Source: Alkalimarinus sediminis
GTDB lineage: Bacteria > Pseudomonadota > Gammaproteobacteria > Pseudomonadales > Oleiphilaceae
Length of the DNA: 64,000 nucleotides
NCBI RefSeq assembly: GCF_026427595.1
Contig: NZ_CP101527.1
Span: forward strand, 4,149,001-4,213,000
Direction: 5' to 3'
The notes beneath the pieces are model-generated. The model searched no databases, was not told the DNA's origin, and saw nothing but the letters and a program-made list of their open reading frames with translations. Positions within the stretch are counted from its first letter, which is position 1, and every line of letters starts with the position of its first letter. The translations under genes and the position numbers were made by a program. Positions 36,172 to 45,700 of the stretch are shown here, one piece after another.

Positions 36172-37457
36172 TGAGTACTCTTTCTCACGTGCAGTGGACA
36201 GGTCAGCCCATTCAGGTGGTTGGCCTTGGCGTCGGCTCAGACAATGGGCCTCAATTAGGGTATTCAGCGCAAGCCGCGTTGGCGGAAGCCGACTGGATTA
36301 TAGGCGCGCCACACCAACTTGAGAAAGTCGCTCGCTTTAACACTCAAGCCAACAAGATCACCTACCCTTCTCCATTCTCCGCCTTGTCAGAATGGCTGCT
36401 AGCACACCAACAGCAACGTATTGTGTTATTAGCCTCTGGCGACCCACTCTACTACGGGTTAGGAGACTGGCTGGTAAGAACCGTTGGTCGAGAACAACTG
36501 ATATTCCACGCCAATATTTCCAGCGTTCAGGCCGCCTTTCACCAGTTAGGGCTACCATGGCAAGATGCAGAAACCATAAGCCTGCATGGTAGACCCTTAG
36601 TAAATATCCGTGCCCGCATACAACCTAACCGCTTGTATGCGGTACTCACCGACCAGCACAGCCACCCCGCAGCCATTGCCAACGAGCTAGTCGAATGCCG
36701 GTTTGAACAATCAACACTGTGGGTCTGTGAAGACTTAGGCGGTCCAGAAGAGCAAATTAGATCTTTCCAAGTCAAAGACCCTGCGCTCACCACTGCGACC
36801 TTCAACCCACTGCATGTCACTATTATTCAATGCCAAGGCAGCGGTGGCATACTGCCTACATTCCCAGGTATTGCTGATGAGTTATTTGAGACAGGGAAAG
36901 AGCCCGGCAAAGGATTAATTACCAAAAAAGAAGTGCGAATAGCGATACTTTCTCAGCTCGCACCAAAGGCCGGTGATATAGGTTGGGATATAGGCGCCGG
37001 TTGCGGTAGTGTGGCAATTGAGTGGGCACGCTGGAACCCGTTTGGCAAGGTCTTCGCCATTGAAAACCATGCAGAACGACTCGCCTATTGCGGCATCAAC
37101 CAAGCCAAATTTGGCGTCGTAAACAACCTTAACATCATGGCAGGGACAGCACCTGAAGCCTGTGATGAACTACCCGACCCTGATGCAGTGTTTATTGGGG
37201 GTAGCGGAGGCCAGCTCCATCATATTTTAGACATCACACTCAAACGACTTAAACCCTCAGGCCGAATTGTCGCCTCGGCCGTCACAGAAACCACCAAAGC
37301 AGCGCTCATACAGTATGCTGAGAACCTGCCTGACTCAATAACAGTAGAGTGGTCGCAAATCGCCCTTTCTCGCGGAGGGTCTATTGCCAACCAGTTAGTC
37401 ATGCGCCCACAACTGCCCGTTACACTGCTAACACTCACAAAGGGAGAAGACGATTGA
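36171..37457 (+). CDS. cobL: Fused precorrin methyltransferase/decarboxylase CbiE-CbiT (CobL type)
   Basis: A 428-residue fusion. The N-terminal CbiE half (residues ~1-215: GLGVGSDNGPQLGY, IIGAPHQLEKVA, ASGDPLYYGLGDWL) methylates C-5; the C-terminal CbiT half (~240-425: GDIGWDIGAGCGSVAIEWAR, DAVFIGGSGGQL) methylates C-15 and decarboxylates the C-12 acetate. Fusion as in CobL is usual in proteobacteria. The frame extends 11 codons upstream, but the ATG at 36171 is coupled to the cbiC stop. Confidence 0.95.
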   Translation: MSTLSHVQWTGQPIQVVGLGVGSDNGPQLGYSAQAALAEADWIIGAPHQLEKVARFNTQANKITYPSPFSALSEWLLAHQQQRIVLLASGDPLYYGLGDWLVRTVGREQLIFHANISSVQAAFHQLGLPWQDAETISLHGRPLVNIRARIQPNRLYAVLTDQHSHPAAIANELVECRFEQSTLWVCEDLGGPEEQIRSFQVKDPALTTATFNPLHVTIIQCQGSGGILPTFPGIADELFETGKEPGKGLITKKEVRIAILSQLAPKAGDIGWDIGAGCGSVAIEWARWNPFGKVFAIENHAERLAYCGINQAKFGVVNNLNIMAGTAPEACDELPDPDAVFIGGSGGQLHHILDITLKRLKPSGRIVASAVTETTKAALIQYAENLPDSITVEWSQIALSRGGSIANQLVMRPQLPVTLLTLTKGEDD

Positions 37458-38206
37458 CCCCTGTGAATAACCACCCCGCAGCAGGCACCTTTTACGGCGT
37501 CGGCGTCGGCCCCGGCGACCCTGAATTAATAACACTTAAAGCAGCAAAACTGATAAGCCGCTGTGACGTTATCTGCTACCTCTGCAACGATGCAGATAGT
37601 GACCGACCCGGTCGCTCTCAATCAAAAGATATCGCGCAAGACGTGATAAACGACAGAGCCAGCAAAGCAATTGAGATCGCCATCCCCATGCCCTACAGCC
37701 GAGATCGAACGGCTGCCAACAAAGCATATGATCAAGGGGCAAAGGCGATTAAGTCAGCCCTTGAACAAGGCCAATCGGTAGTATTTCTCTGCGAAGGTGA
37801 CCCGCTATTTTTCGGCTCATATGCCTACCTGCAAGAGCGACTGTGTGAAGCATTCACCTGCCTATCCATTCCTGGTATCAGCTCACCGAATGCAGCCAGT
37901 GCAGTAGCAGGCATACCACTCACCATGCAGAAAGAAAACTACGCTGTACTCTCAGGCCGCCTGAGTGACGAAAAGATACTCAACCACCTCAGAGAGTTCG
38001 ATAGTTTAGTGCTAATGAAAGTCGGGCAGTCCAGACCACGACTGCTAGCCCTGCTAAAGGAAAGCGGCCGCATTCATGAAACCGTCTACGTCGAATACGC
38101 CACACGAGAGCAGCAGAAAATTGTTTATGATGTAACGACGCTAGGCCATGAAGCAGGGCCTTACTTTTCACTGTTTATTATTACTCGTCATCAAAGGAAT
38201 GTATGA
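37454..38206 (+). CDS. cbiL: Precorrin-2 C20-methyltransferase (CbiL/CobI)
   Basis: A 250-residue SAM-dependent methylase of the tetrapyrrole-methylase fold: GVGVGPGDPELITLKAAKLI, VVFLCEGDPLFFGSYAYL and SIPGISSPNAASAVAGIPL. I choose the TTG at 37454, which overlaps the cobL stop (TTGA) and follows AGGGAG by 7 bases; a GTG three codons later is possible. Its own stop overlaps the ATG of the RhuM-Fic gene (ATGA). Confidence 0.94.
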   Translation: MTPVNNHPAAGTFYGVGVGPGDPELITLKAAKLISRCDVICYLCNDADSDRPGRSQSKDIAQDVINDRASKAIEIAIPMPYSRDRTAANKAYDQGAKAIKSALEQGQSVVFLCEGDPLFFGSYAYLQERLCEAFTCLSIPGISSPNAASAVAGIPLTMQKENYAVLSGRLSDEKILNHLREFDSLVLMKVGQSRPRLLALLKESGRIHETVYVEYATREQQKIVYDVTTLGHEAGPYFSLFIITRHQRNV

Positions 38207-39183
38207 TGGAAAACGAAAAAAACTTAGTGATATACCAAGCAGAAAATGGAGCAATAGAGCTTCAAGCAGATTTAACTGACGAAACTGTCTGGGTTACCCA
38301 AAAGCAACTATCAGATATTTTTGATGTCAATGTCAGAACAGTCAGTGAACACATAAAAAATATACTTAAAACCAAAGAATTAGAAGAGAATTCAGTTATC
38401 CGGAAATTCCGGATAACTGCCACTGATGGTAAATCATACAACACAAATCACTATAATCTTGATATGGTTATTTCTGTTGGCTATAGGGTTAACTCAAAAA
38501 CAGCCACTCAATTCAGAAAATGGGCCACCCAAACCCTCAAAGAGCATATCACTAAAGGCTATACCATCAACCCAACACGTATCAGTAAAAATTATGATGC
38601 GTTTATGCAAGCCGTTGATGATATTCAAAAACTCGCCAGTGCTCAGTCACAACTACAAAGTGAAAACGTGTTAGCGCTAGTCAAAAGCTTTGCTAACACA
38701 TGGTTTTCGCTTGAGTCCTATGACGAAGATAAACTGCCTCAAACAGGCCTAACTTCAAAAGATATATCAATTGAAGCACAGCATTTAGCGGTTGCCGTAA
38801 CCCAGCTAAAAAATACACTGATAGATAAAAAGCAAGCAACACCACTATTTGCCCAAGAGAAGCGAGAAGGCGCACTTGCTGGAATATTGGGCTCTGTTTT
38901 TCAGACTGTATTTGGTCAGGATGCCTACCCCACCATAGAAGAAAAAGCGGCTCATTTGCTTTACTTTATTGTCAAAAACCACCCGTTCAATGACGGGAAT
39001 AAACGGACAGCTGCCTTCTCATTTATATGGTTTTTACAGAAAGCAGGTCTTGAGTTTGAATCTAAAATAACACCGGAGGCCTTAACGGCAATAACGCTTC
39101 TAATTGCTGAAAGTAAGCCTGAAAGTAAAGATCGAATGATCGGTTTAGTTATTTTATTGCTTACAGGTGAACCTATTGAGTAA
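38203..39183 (+). CDS. RhuM-Fic/Doc fusion protein wedged into the cobalamin operon
   Basis: A 326-residue protein unrelated to B12 synthesis. Residues ~1-125 are a RhuM-type domain (TVWVTQKQLSDIFDVNVRTVSEHIKN and YNLDMVISVGYRVNSKTATQFRKWA); the C-terminal half is a Fic/Doc domain with HPFNDGNKRTAA (motif histidine H260). The lysine after GN, as in Doc, suggests a phosphotransferase-like rather than a canonical AMPylating motif. It overlaps cbiL by ATGA and cbiG by 8 bases. Sampled 60-base blocks are ~35-37% G+C against ~52% in cbiL and cbiG, so it was probably acquired horizontally. The RhuM-Fic family is known, but its function is not, and I see no antitoxin partner. Confidence 0.9.
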   Translation: MMENEKNLVIYQAENGAIELQADLTDETVWVTQKQLSDIFDVNVRTVSEHIKNILKTKELEENSVIRKFRITATDGKSYNTNHYNLDMVISVGYRVNSKTATQFRKWATQTLKEHITKGYTINPTRISKNYDAFMQAVDDIQKLASAQSQLQSENVLALVKSFANTWFSLESYDEDKLPQTGLTSKDISIEAQHLAVAVTQLKNTLIDKKQATPLFAQEKREGALAGILGSVFQTVFGQDAYPTIEEKAAHLLYFIVKNHPFNDGNKRTAAFSFIWFLQKAGLEFESKITPEALTAITLLIAESKPESKDRMIGLVILLLTGEPIE

Positions 39184-39958
39184 GTCGAACAACAGCACCA
39201 TCATCAGCCTAACCGACAATGGCCAGCAGCTAGCCTCTCGCTTAATTAAGCTAGGTGTAGCCACTCGCCACAAGCACAAACCAAAACCATTTGCTGAACA
39301 GGTGCAATCGCTGTTTAGCAGTGGCGAGCGGCTGATCTTAATCTGTGCGACAGGTATTGCCATAAGAACATTGGCGCCAGTCTTGGCGGATAAATATACC
39401 GACCCGGCGGTATTGGTGCTTGATGAGCATGGACGGTTTGTTATTCCTCTTTTGTCTGGGCACGAAGGTGGTGCTAATGAATGGGCCCGAGAAGTGGCCT
39501 CTGTTATTGAGGCTCAACTGGTGATTACCAGTGCACAAACCTATTTAAAGCCAACATACATCGCCGGCATGGGGTGTGAGAGACACTGCCCAAAGCGGGT
39601 GCTAAGGCAACTGCTTGAAGAGACGTTGCATCAATCTAACCTGACTGTTAACGACCTTAGCGGCATTGCCAGCATCGATGTAAAGCACGATGAAGTAGGA
39701 CTGATTGAATTAGCCACTGAACTGAAACTGCCGTTTCACACCTACAGTGCAAACATTTTAAGAACCGTTGAAGATCAACTCACCCAAAAATCAGAGATTG
39801 TCTTCAAAGAAGTGGGCTGTTATGGCGTTGCGGAGGCCGCTGCGTTAGTGGATGCAGATAATATGGCCCGTGATAACGCCATCAAACCCGAACTATTAAT
39901 ACCAAAACATAAAAACAGACAGGCGACTTGTGCAGTTGCCCGAATATACCAAAGCTGA
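39176..39958 (+). CDS. cbiG: Cobalt-precorrin-5A hydrolase, compact CbiG
   Basis: A 260-residue CbiG that opens the C-20 extruded ring as acetaldehyde. The N-terminal half has LILICATGIAIRTLAPVLADKYTDPAVLVLDE and LLSGHEGGANEWA; the C-terminal domain starts at YIAGMGCERHCP and ends with YGVAEAAAL. It is shorter than the ~350-residue Salmonella enzyme, lacking much of the middle linker. I take the TTG at 39176, with AGGTGA 6 bases upstream, inside the end of the RhuM-Fic gene; GTG at 39167 is an alternative. Confidence 0.9.
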   Translation: MSKSNNSTIISLTDNGQQLASRLIKLGVATRHKHKPKPFAEQVQSLFSSGERLILICATGIAIRTLAPVLADKYTDPAVLVLDEHGRFVIPLLSGHEGGANEWAREVASVIEAQLVITSAQTYLKPTYIAGMGCERHCPKRVLRQLLEETLHQSNLTVNDLSGIASIDVKHDEVGLIELATELKLPFHTYSANILRTVEDQLTQKSEIVFKEVGCYGVAEAAALVDADNMARDNAIKPELLIPKHKNRQATCAVARIYQS

Positions 39959-39965
39959 GAACAAC

Positions 39966-40790
39966 ATGAGTAAATTGTACGTTATCGGGACCGGCCCTGG
40001 GGGGCTTGAATACCTACCCCCTATAGCCAGAAAAGCCATAGAAGAGAGTGACCAGTTAGTTGCTTATGGTCTATATCTTGACCTTTTAGGCGACCTCATT
40101 ACAGGCAAAACCCGCCATGATCGACCACTCGGTGAAGAGATTGAGCGTGCAAGACTGGCCTTGCAACTTGCTGCCAAAGGTGAAAATACCGCACTCATCT
40201 CTAGTGGTGATATCGGTATTTTTGCCATGGCAACATTAGTGTTTGAACTATTAGATAAAGAGCCAGAGGCGGGTTGGGAAAAGGTTGATATCGAAGTGGT
40301 ACCCGGCATTTCTGCCATGCAAGCCGCTGCCAGCAAAATTGGCGCCCCCCTTGGCCATGACTTCTGTGCGATTTCACTGTCAGACCTGCTAACCCCTTGG
40401 GAAACCATCGAAGCCCGCTTAAATGCCGCCGGGCAAGGTGATTTTGTCATCTCATTCTACAATCCGGTTTCAATCAAACGGGACTGGCAGTTAGCTAAAG
40501 CAAAAGAGATCTTGCTGCAGTATCGCCCCGCGACGACCCCGGTGATTATTGGCCGCAACCTCACCCGACAAGATGAAAAAATCACCGTCACTACGTTAGC
40601 AGAACTCGACCCCACACAAGTCGATATGCTCACCTTAGTGATGATCGGTAACAGCGACAGTCGCCATATTACCGTTGAAGACGGCGAAGCCAAACGTGAC
40701 TGGGTGTATACCCCACGAGGTTATTCGAAAAAAATCACATTCGCTAAACCAAGTCTTGAGCGCCAACCTGACGAGGCCATTAACTCATGA
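39966..40790 (+). CDS. cobJ: Precorrin-3B C17-methyltransferase (CbiH/CobJ)
   Basis: A 274-residue tetrapyrrole methylase: KLYVIGTGPGGLEYLPPIARKAIEESDQLVAYGLYLDLL, ALISSGDIGIFAMA, VPGISAMQAAASKIGAPLGHDF and VISFYNPVSIKRDWQL are diagnostic. It performs C-17 methylation with ring contraction. The ATG at 39966 is 7 bases after the cbiG stop; the stop overlaps the next gene by ATGA. Confidence 0.95.
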   Translation: MSKLYVIGTGPGGLEYLPPIARKAIEESDQLVAYGLYLDLLGDLITGKTRHDRPLGEEIERARLALQLAAKGENTALISSGDIGIFAMATLVFELLDKEPEAGWEKVDIEVVPGISAMQAAASKIGAPLGHDFCAISLSDLLTPWETIEARLNAAGQGDFVISFYNPVSIKRDWQLAKAKEILLQYRPATTPVIIGRNLTRQDEKITVTTLAELDPTQVDMLTLVMIGNSDSRHITVEDGEAKRDWVYTPRGYSKKITFAKPSLERQPDEAINS

Positions 40791-41584
40791 GTGTATTTTT
40801 TGTCGGGGCTGGGCCTGGTGACCCAGAACTCATTACCGTTAAAGCACTACGAATCATCCAGCAAAGCCCTGTTATTCTTTACGCCGGATCATTAGTGCCT
40901 GAAGAGATATTGGCGGATGCTCGTGAAGATGCATTAGTCATCGACACCGCATCACTTAACCTTGAAGAGATCATTGATCTTATTCAGCAGGCTCATGCCA
41001 AAGGTCAAGATGTAGCTCGTGTTCACTCTGGTGACCCGTCTATTTATGGCGCGACCGGTGAGCAGATGCGTCGTTTGGATCAGCTTGAAATCCCTTACCA
41101 AACCGTGCCCGGTGTAACCGCTACCAGCGCTTCTGCCGCCTGGCTCAACAAAGAGCTGACGCTTTCAGGTATTACCCAAACGGTGATCATGACCCGCTAC
41201 GCAGGAAAGACACCAATGCCCGAGCGTGAGAATCTAAAATCTCTCGCTCAGCATGGCGCGACGCTAGCTATTCACTTAGGCGTCACCCGCATTCACAAGA
41301 TTGTGGAAGACCTGATTCCGTTTTATGGCGAAGACTGCCCGGTTGCGGTCTGTTATCGCACCAGTTGGCCTGATGCAGACAAGATTACCGCCACCTTAGG
41401 CACTATCGTGGATAAAGTGAGAGAGAAGAAATTCACCCGTACCTCGCTAATTTTAGTCGGTCATGTACTCGACCCTGAGAATTTTGATGACTCGTTTTTA
41501 TATAGCGAAGATCAAGCTCATGTCTACCGACCCAAAGTGAAACCATCAGTGCCTAGAAAAGTAAAACGACCAGAAGTCGAATAA
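40787..41584 (+). CDS. cobM: Precorrin-4 C11-methyltransferase (CbiF/CobM)
   Basis: A 265-residue tetrapyrrole methylase: FFVGAGPGDPELITVKALRI, ILYAGSLVPEEIL, VARVHSGDPSIYGATGEQMRRL and VPGVTATSASAAWLNKELTL. It methylates C-11. The basic C-terminal tail (~20 residues) is an extension of the family core. It is the last gene before a REP-like repeat and cobW. Confidence 0.95.
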   Translation: MSVFFVGAGPGDPELITVKALRIIQQSPVILYAGSLVPEEILADAREDALVIDTASLNLEEIIDLIQQAHAKGQDVARVHSGDPSIYGATGEQMRRLDQLEIPYQTVPGVTATSASAAWLNKELTLSGITQTVIMTRYAGKTPMPERENLKSLAQHGATLAIHLGVTRIHKIVEDLIPFYGEDCPVAVCYRTSWPDADKITATLGTIVDKVREKKFTRTSLILVGHVLDPENFDDSFLYSEDQAHVYRPKVKPSVPRKVKRPEVE

Positions 41585-41598
41585 GACATCGAAATAAT

Positions 41599-41681
41599 GT
41601 AGGAGCGGCTCTTAGCCGCGATAATTCCAGCACCGTAAGGTGCGTTCGCCAACATAATCGCGTCAAAGTGGCGCTCCTACA
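41599..41681. repeat. REP/BIME-like palindromic element between cobM and cobW
   Basis: The left arm GTAGGAGCGGCTCTTAGCCG (from 41600) and right arm ending GGCGCTCCTAC (to 41680) are inverted copies, with a smaller GCACC/GGTGC hairpin between. GTAGGAGCGGC-type REPs are frequent in pseudomonads and relatives. Family C in this window, one copy seen. Confidence 0.8.
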
Positions 41682-41708
41682 ATAAACACGCATTTACAGG
41701 ATATGATC

Positions 41709-42794
41709 ATGCAACTTAACAAAATCCCCGCCACTGTTGTCACCGGTTTTTTAGGCAGTGGTAAAACCACCCTGCTCTCAAACATCCTAAAGCAAGCCAA
41801 TGGCAAGCGCATTGCCGTTATCGTTAACGAGTTTGGCGAGCTGGACATCGACGCTGACTTGCTTCGAAGCTGCCCGCTAGAGTGCGAAGATGAAGCTACA
41901 CCAGAGTCATCAAACAACGGTGAGAACGGTGTTTACGAACTCGCCAATGGTTGTATTTGCTGTACGGTTGAAGAAGAATTTTTGCCCGTCATGAAAGAGC
42001 TGGTTGCGCGCCGCGATGATATCGATCACATACTCATTGAAACGTCTGGTTTGGCATTACCAAAGCCATTGGTACAAGCGTTTAACTGGCCAGAAATCAA
42101 AGCACACTGCACCGTTGACTCGGTAATTACCGTGATAGATGGCCCGGCTGTCGCCGATGGTCGATTTGCACATAACCCTGATCAGGTTGAGCAGCAACGT
42201 AAAGCCGATGAGAGTCTTGACCATGACCCAAGCTTGCAGGAGCTATTGGAAGATCAACTCAGCTCTGCGGATCTGATTGTCGTCAGTAAAAACGACCTGC
42301 TAGACGAAGCCACTCGTAAATCTGTCGATAACACCGTTCGCGGTCGTGTGCCTGAAGAAGTGAAGATCATCCATGTCAGCGATGGTGAAATCGCATCGGA
42401 GCTGATTATGGGGTTGGAGTCTGCTACCGAAGACCGGATCGGTCACGTGCATACCCATCACGACCACCACCATGATCATGGTCATCACCATAAACATGCA
42501 CATGATGACTTTGACTCTGTATCGCTACAATTAGGCAGTGTCGATAGCGATAAACTCATTGCCATTATTAAAGAACTAATCGCAGAGCACACCATCTTTA
42601 GAGCCAAAGGCTTCGCTTCTGTCGCAGATAAACCCATGCGCCAAGTGATTCAGGGCGTTGGCCAACGGATCGAAAGCTATTTTGATCGTTTATGGCAGCA
42701 CGATGAAGAACGCTCAAGCCGCATCGTACTGATTGGGAAAGGGCTCGACGAAGCGTTGCTATTGTCTGCATTGAAGCAAGCTGAGATCTCATAA
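41709..42794 (+). CDS. cobW: CobW family metallochaperone GTPase
   Basis: A 361-residue G3E-family GTPase. Walker A GFLGSGKTT is at residues 13-21; the metal-binding CxCC motif GCICC at 81-85; VDSVITVIDG, then SKNDL (guanine specificity) near residue 195. A histidine cluster (HTHHDHHHDHGHHHKHAHDD) precedes the C-terminal CobW_C domain. It is proposed to deliver cobalt to CobN or load the corrin pathway. The ATG at 41709 has AGGA 7 bases upstream; the ATG at 41703 is too close to it. Confidence 0.92.
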   Translation: MQLNKIPATVVTGFLGSGKTTLLSNILKQANGKRIAVIVNEFGELDIDADLLRSCPLECEDEATPESSNNGENGVYELANGCICCTVEEEFLPVMKELVARRDDIDHILIETSGLALPKPLVQAFNWPEIKAHCTVDSVITVIDGPAVADGRFAHNPDQVEQQRKADESLDHDPSLQELLEDQLSSADLIVVSKNDLLDEATRKSVDNTVRGRVPEEVKIIHVSDGEIASELIMGLESATEDRIGHVHTHHDHHHDHGHHHKHAHDDFDSVSLQLGSVDSDKLIAIIKELIAEHTIFRAKGFASVADKPMRQVIQGVGQRIESYFDRLWQHDEERSSRIVLIGKGLDEALLLSALKQAEIS

Positions 42795-42797
42795 ACC

Positions 42798-45700
42798 ATG
42801 CACCTGCTAGCCGCAAAACCCGGAGGATTCTCCGACGATGAAGGGATTATCGATCTGCAGCAAACCGCTGCAGACATCGTCATTCTAGCCGCTCAGGATA
42901 GTACGCTATCAATGCTGGCACAGTGTGCTGAGTCATTACCTGAAGGCTACCCGAGTATTCGGCTGGCAAATTTTGTTAATCTCACCAAACCAGCCGCCTT
43001 TGACCTCTATGCTCATAGAGTGCTGGAGCACGCCCAATTTATTGTGGTTTCGCTATTGGGGGGGAAAGCCTACCTCCCCTACGGCGTTGAACAGCTGCAA
43101 AAGATCTGTCGCAGCACTGGTGCGCAATTAGCAATTGTGCCGGGGGACGACCAACCCGATGAAGAACTATTTGCCGCCAGCACGCTACCCAGAGACGATC
43201 TTATTCGTCTCTGGCGATACTTGCGAGAAGGCGGCATTCGTAACACCGAGAACGCTTATCGTTTTATCCAACAAACCTACTTTAAAGCATCCATAAACCC
43301 CAACGAAAGGTTAATCGCCTACGAAGAGCCACGCCCATTACCTCGAACCCTGATTTACTGCCCTCACCGGCATGAGCAGTCATTTCAAGAGTGGCAACAA
43401 CGGGTCGCACAACGTCGCGAGCAGGCTGAGCATGCAATCCCCACGGCGGTATTACTGTTCTATCGCAGCCATCTACAAGCCGGTAACACTCAGGCATTTT
43501 CAGCCTTTATTGAGCAACTAGAGCAAAACGGCCTCGCAGTATTACCCATTGCGACAGCATCATTAAAAGAGCCAGAGTGCAAAGCATTAGTCGATCAACT
43601 CTCGCAAAAAAGCGACTGCCGTGTTTTTCTCAACACCACAGCCTTTTCAATTCGTTCAGCGACGACTGATGAAAGTGGAGAGCAAGGTTTTATAGGCAAC
43701 GCTCACCTTAGCTCACAGCCAGATTTACTAGAACCTGACTCGCTATTTGCAGTCAACGCTCCGGTCCTTCAAGTCATTCTCGCGGCTAACAGTGAAGAGG
43801 ACTGGCAAGAACATAGCCAAGGCCTAAGGTCACGGGATATCGCCATGAATATCGCGTTACCTGAAATGGATGGCCGCATTATTTCGAGAGCTATTAGCTT
43901 TAAAAGCGAAATAGACCGCAGTGATCGAACCGAATACAGCCAGGTGGGCTATCAATTACAACCTGATCGAGCTGAATTTGTGGCTGAACTGGCCGCCCGC
44001 TGGGCCTCGCTTTCAATCAAGCCAAACGCTGAGAAACGAATCGCACTGATTCTGGCTAACTACCCCACCCGCGATGGCCGTATAGGCAATGGCGTAGGAC
44101 TCGATACGCCCGCCTCGACCATTGAAATCATAAACGCTATGGGCCAAGCGGGTTACCCCATTGAAGGTATCCCCGAAACAGGCAACGCCTTAATTCAGGA
44201 ACTACTCGGTAACGTCACCAATGACCTAGACAGCGTAGACTTACGGCCCTGCCAACAAAGCCTTTCTATAGATGAATATCAACACCATTTCGCAACGTTG
44301 CCCGAAGCGTGTCAACAAGCCGTATTAGAGCGGTGGGGGTCACCGGATCAAGACCCTAAACACCGCTCTGGCCGCATCATGATTGCAGGCATTCGGCTAG
44401 GCGAAACCTTCGTCGGCATTCAACCTGCTCGTGGCTTTAATGTCGATGTTGCTGCTAACTACCACGATCCAGACCTCGTGCCCCCGCATAGTTATCTGGC
44501 GTTTTATTTCTGGCTCAGGCATAGCTATCAGGTCGATGCGTTTATTCATATCGGTAAACATGGCAACCTTGAATGGTTACCCGGTAAAGGCCTAGCACTG
44601 AGTAATCGTTGTTGGCCCGAAATAGCCCTTGGACCTATGCCGCACCTGTATCCGTTTATCGTTAATGATCCCGGTGAAGGTGCACAGGCAAAACGACGCA
44701 GCCAAGCCGTCGTACTCGATCATCTGATGCCCCCCATGACGAGGGCAGAAACCTATGGCGAACTACAAGAGCTGGAGCAATGGGTTGATGAACTGTATCA
44801 AGCGATGGGCGTTGACCCTCGGAGAGAAGCGCTACTCAGAAGCAAAATTCTAGACCTGATTAACCGTACAAACTTATTGGCAGAACTCAATTTAAAAGGC
44901 GACGAAGTCAATGATGAAAATGCCGTACTAAACGAACTGGACGCCTATTTATGTGATCTCAAAGAAGCCCAGATTCGGGACGGGCTGCATACCTACGGCG
45001 TAAAACCCAGCGGTGAACAACGAACGGACACCCTGGTCGCACTCACTCGACTACCACGAGGAGAGCAACGAGTTGAAGATGCCAGCATTCTCAACTGTTT
45101 GGTTAAAGACCTATCTCTCACCCTTGAGTGTCATGCAGACAGTCCGCTGTTTGACCCACTTAAATTTGACGCCCAGACCTCTTGGCAAGGTCCAAAACCC
45201 GAGATTCTCTACGATATAGAACCCAGCCCATGGCGAACCCATGCCGATACCCGAGAACGGTTGGAACTATTGGCAAAAGAACTTATAGGGTGCGCTTGCG
45301 CACCGATACCTGACATCAAACACACATTAACCGAAGACAACGGTGCACAAGCGCACCCTATGATGAGCCATTTTCCGTGTACTCATGCGCTTTTTCAACA
45401 TATCAAAAAGGTCATCGCGCCCGCCTTTGATGGCAGTGCGCCCGAAGAGCTACGACAGCTACTAAACGGCCTTGAGGGTGGTTTTGTCCCTCCCGGTGCC
45501 AGTGGCGCCCCAACGCGAGGCAGGCTCGACGTACTCCCTACAGGACGAAATTTTTACTCAGTCGATAGCCGCAGCATCCCCACGCCTGCTGCTTGGGAGT
45601 TAGGGCAAGCCTCTGCAGAACAACTGGTCATGCGCCACCTGCAAGAGCATGGTGATTATCCTAAAACCCTTGGGCTATCAGTTTGGGGAACGGCAACCAT

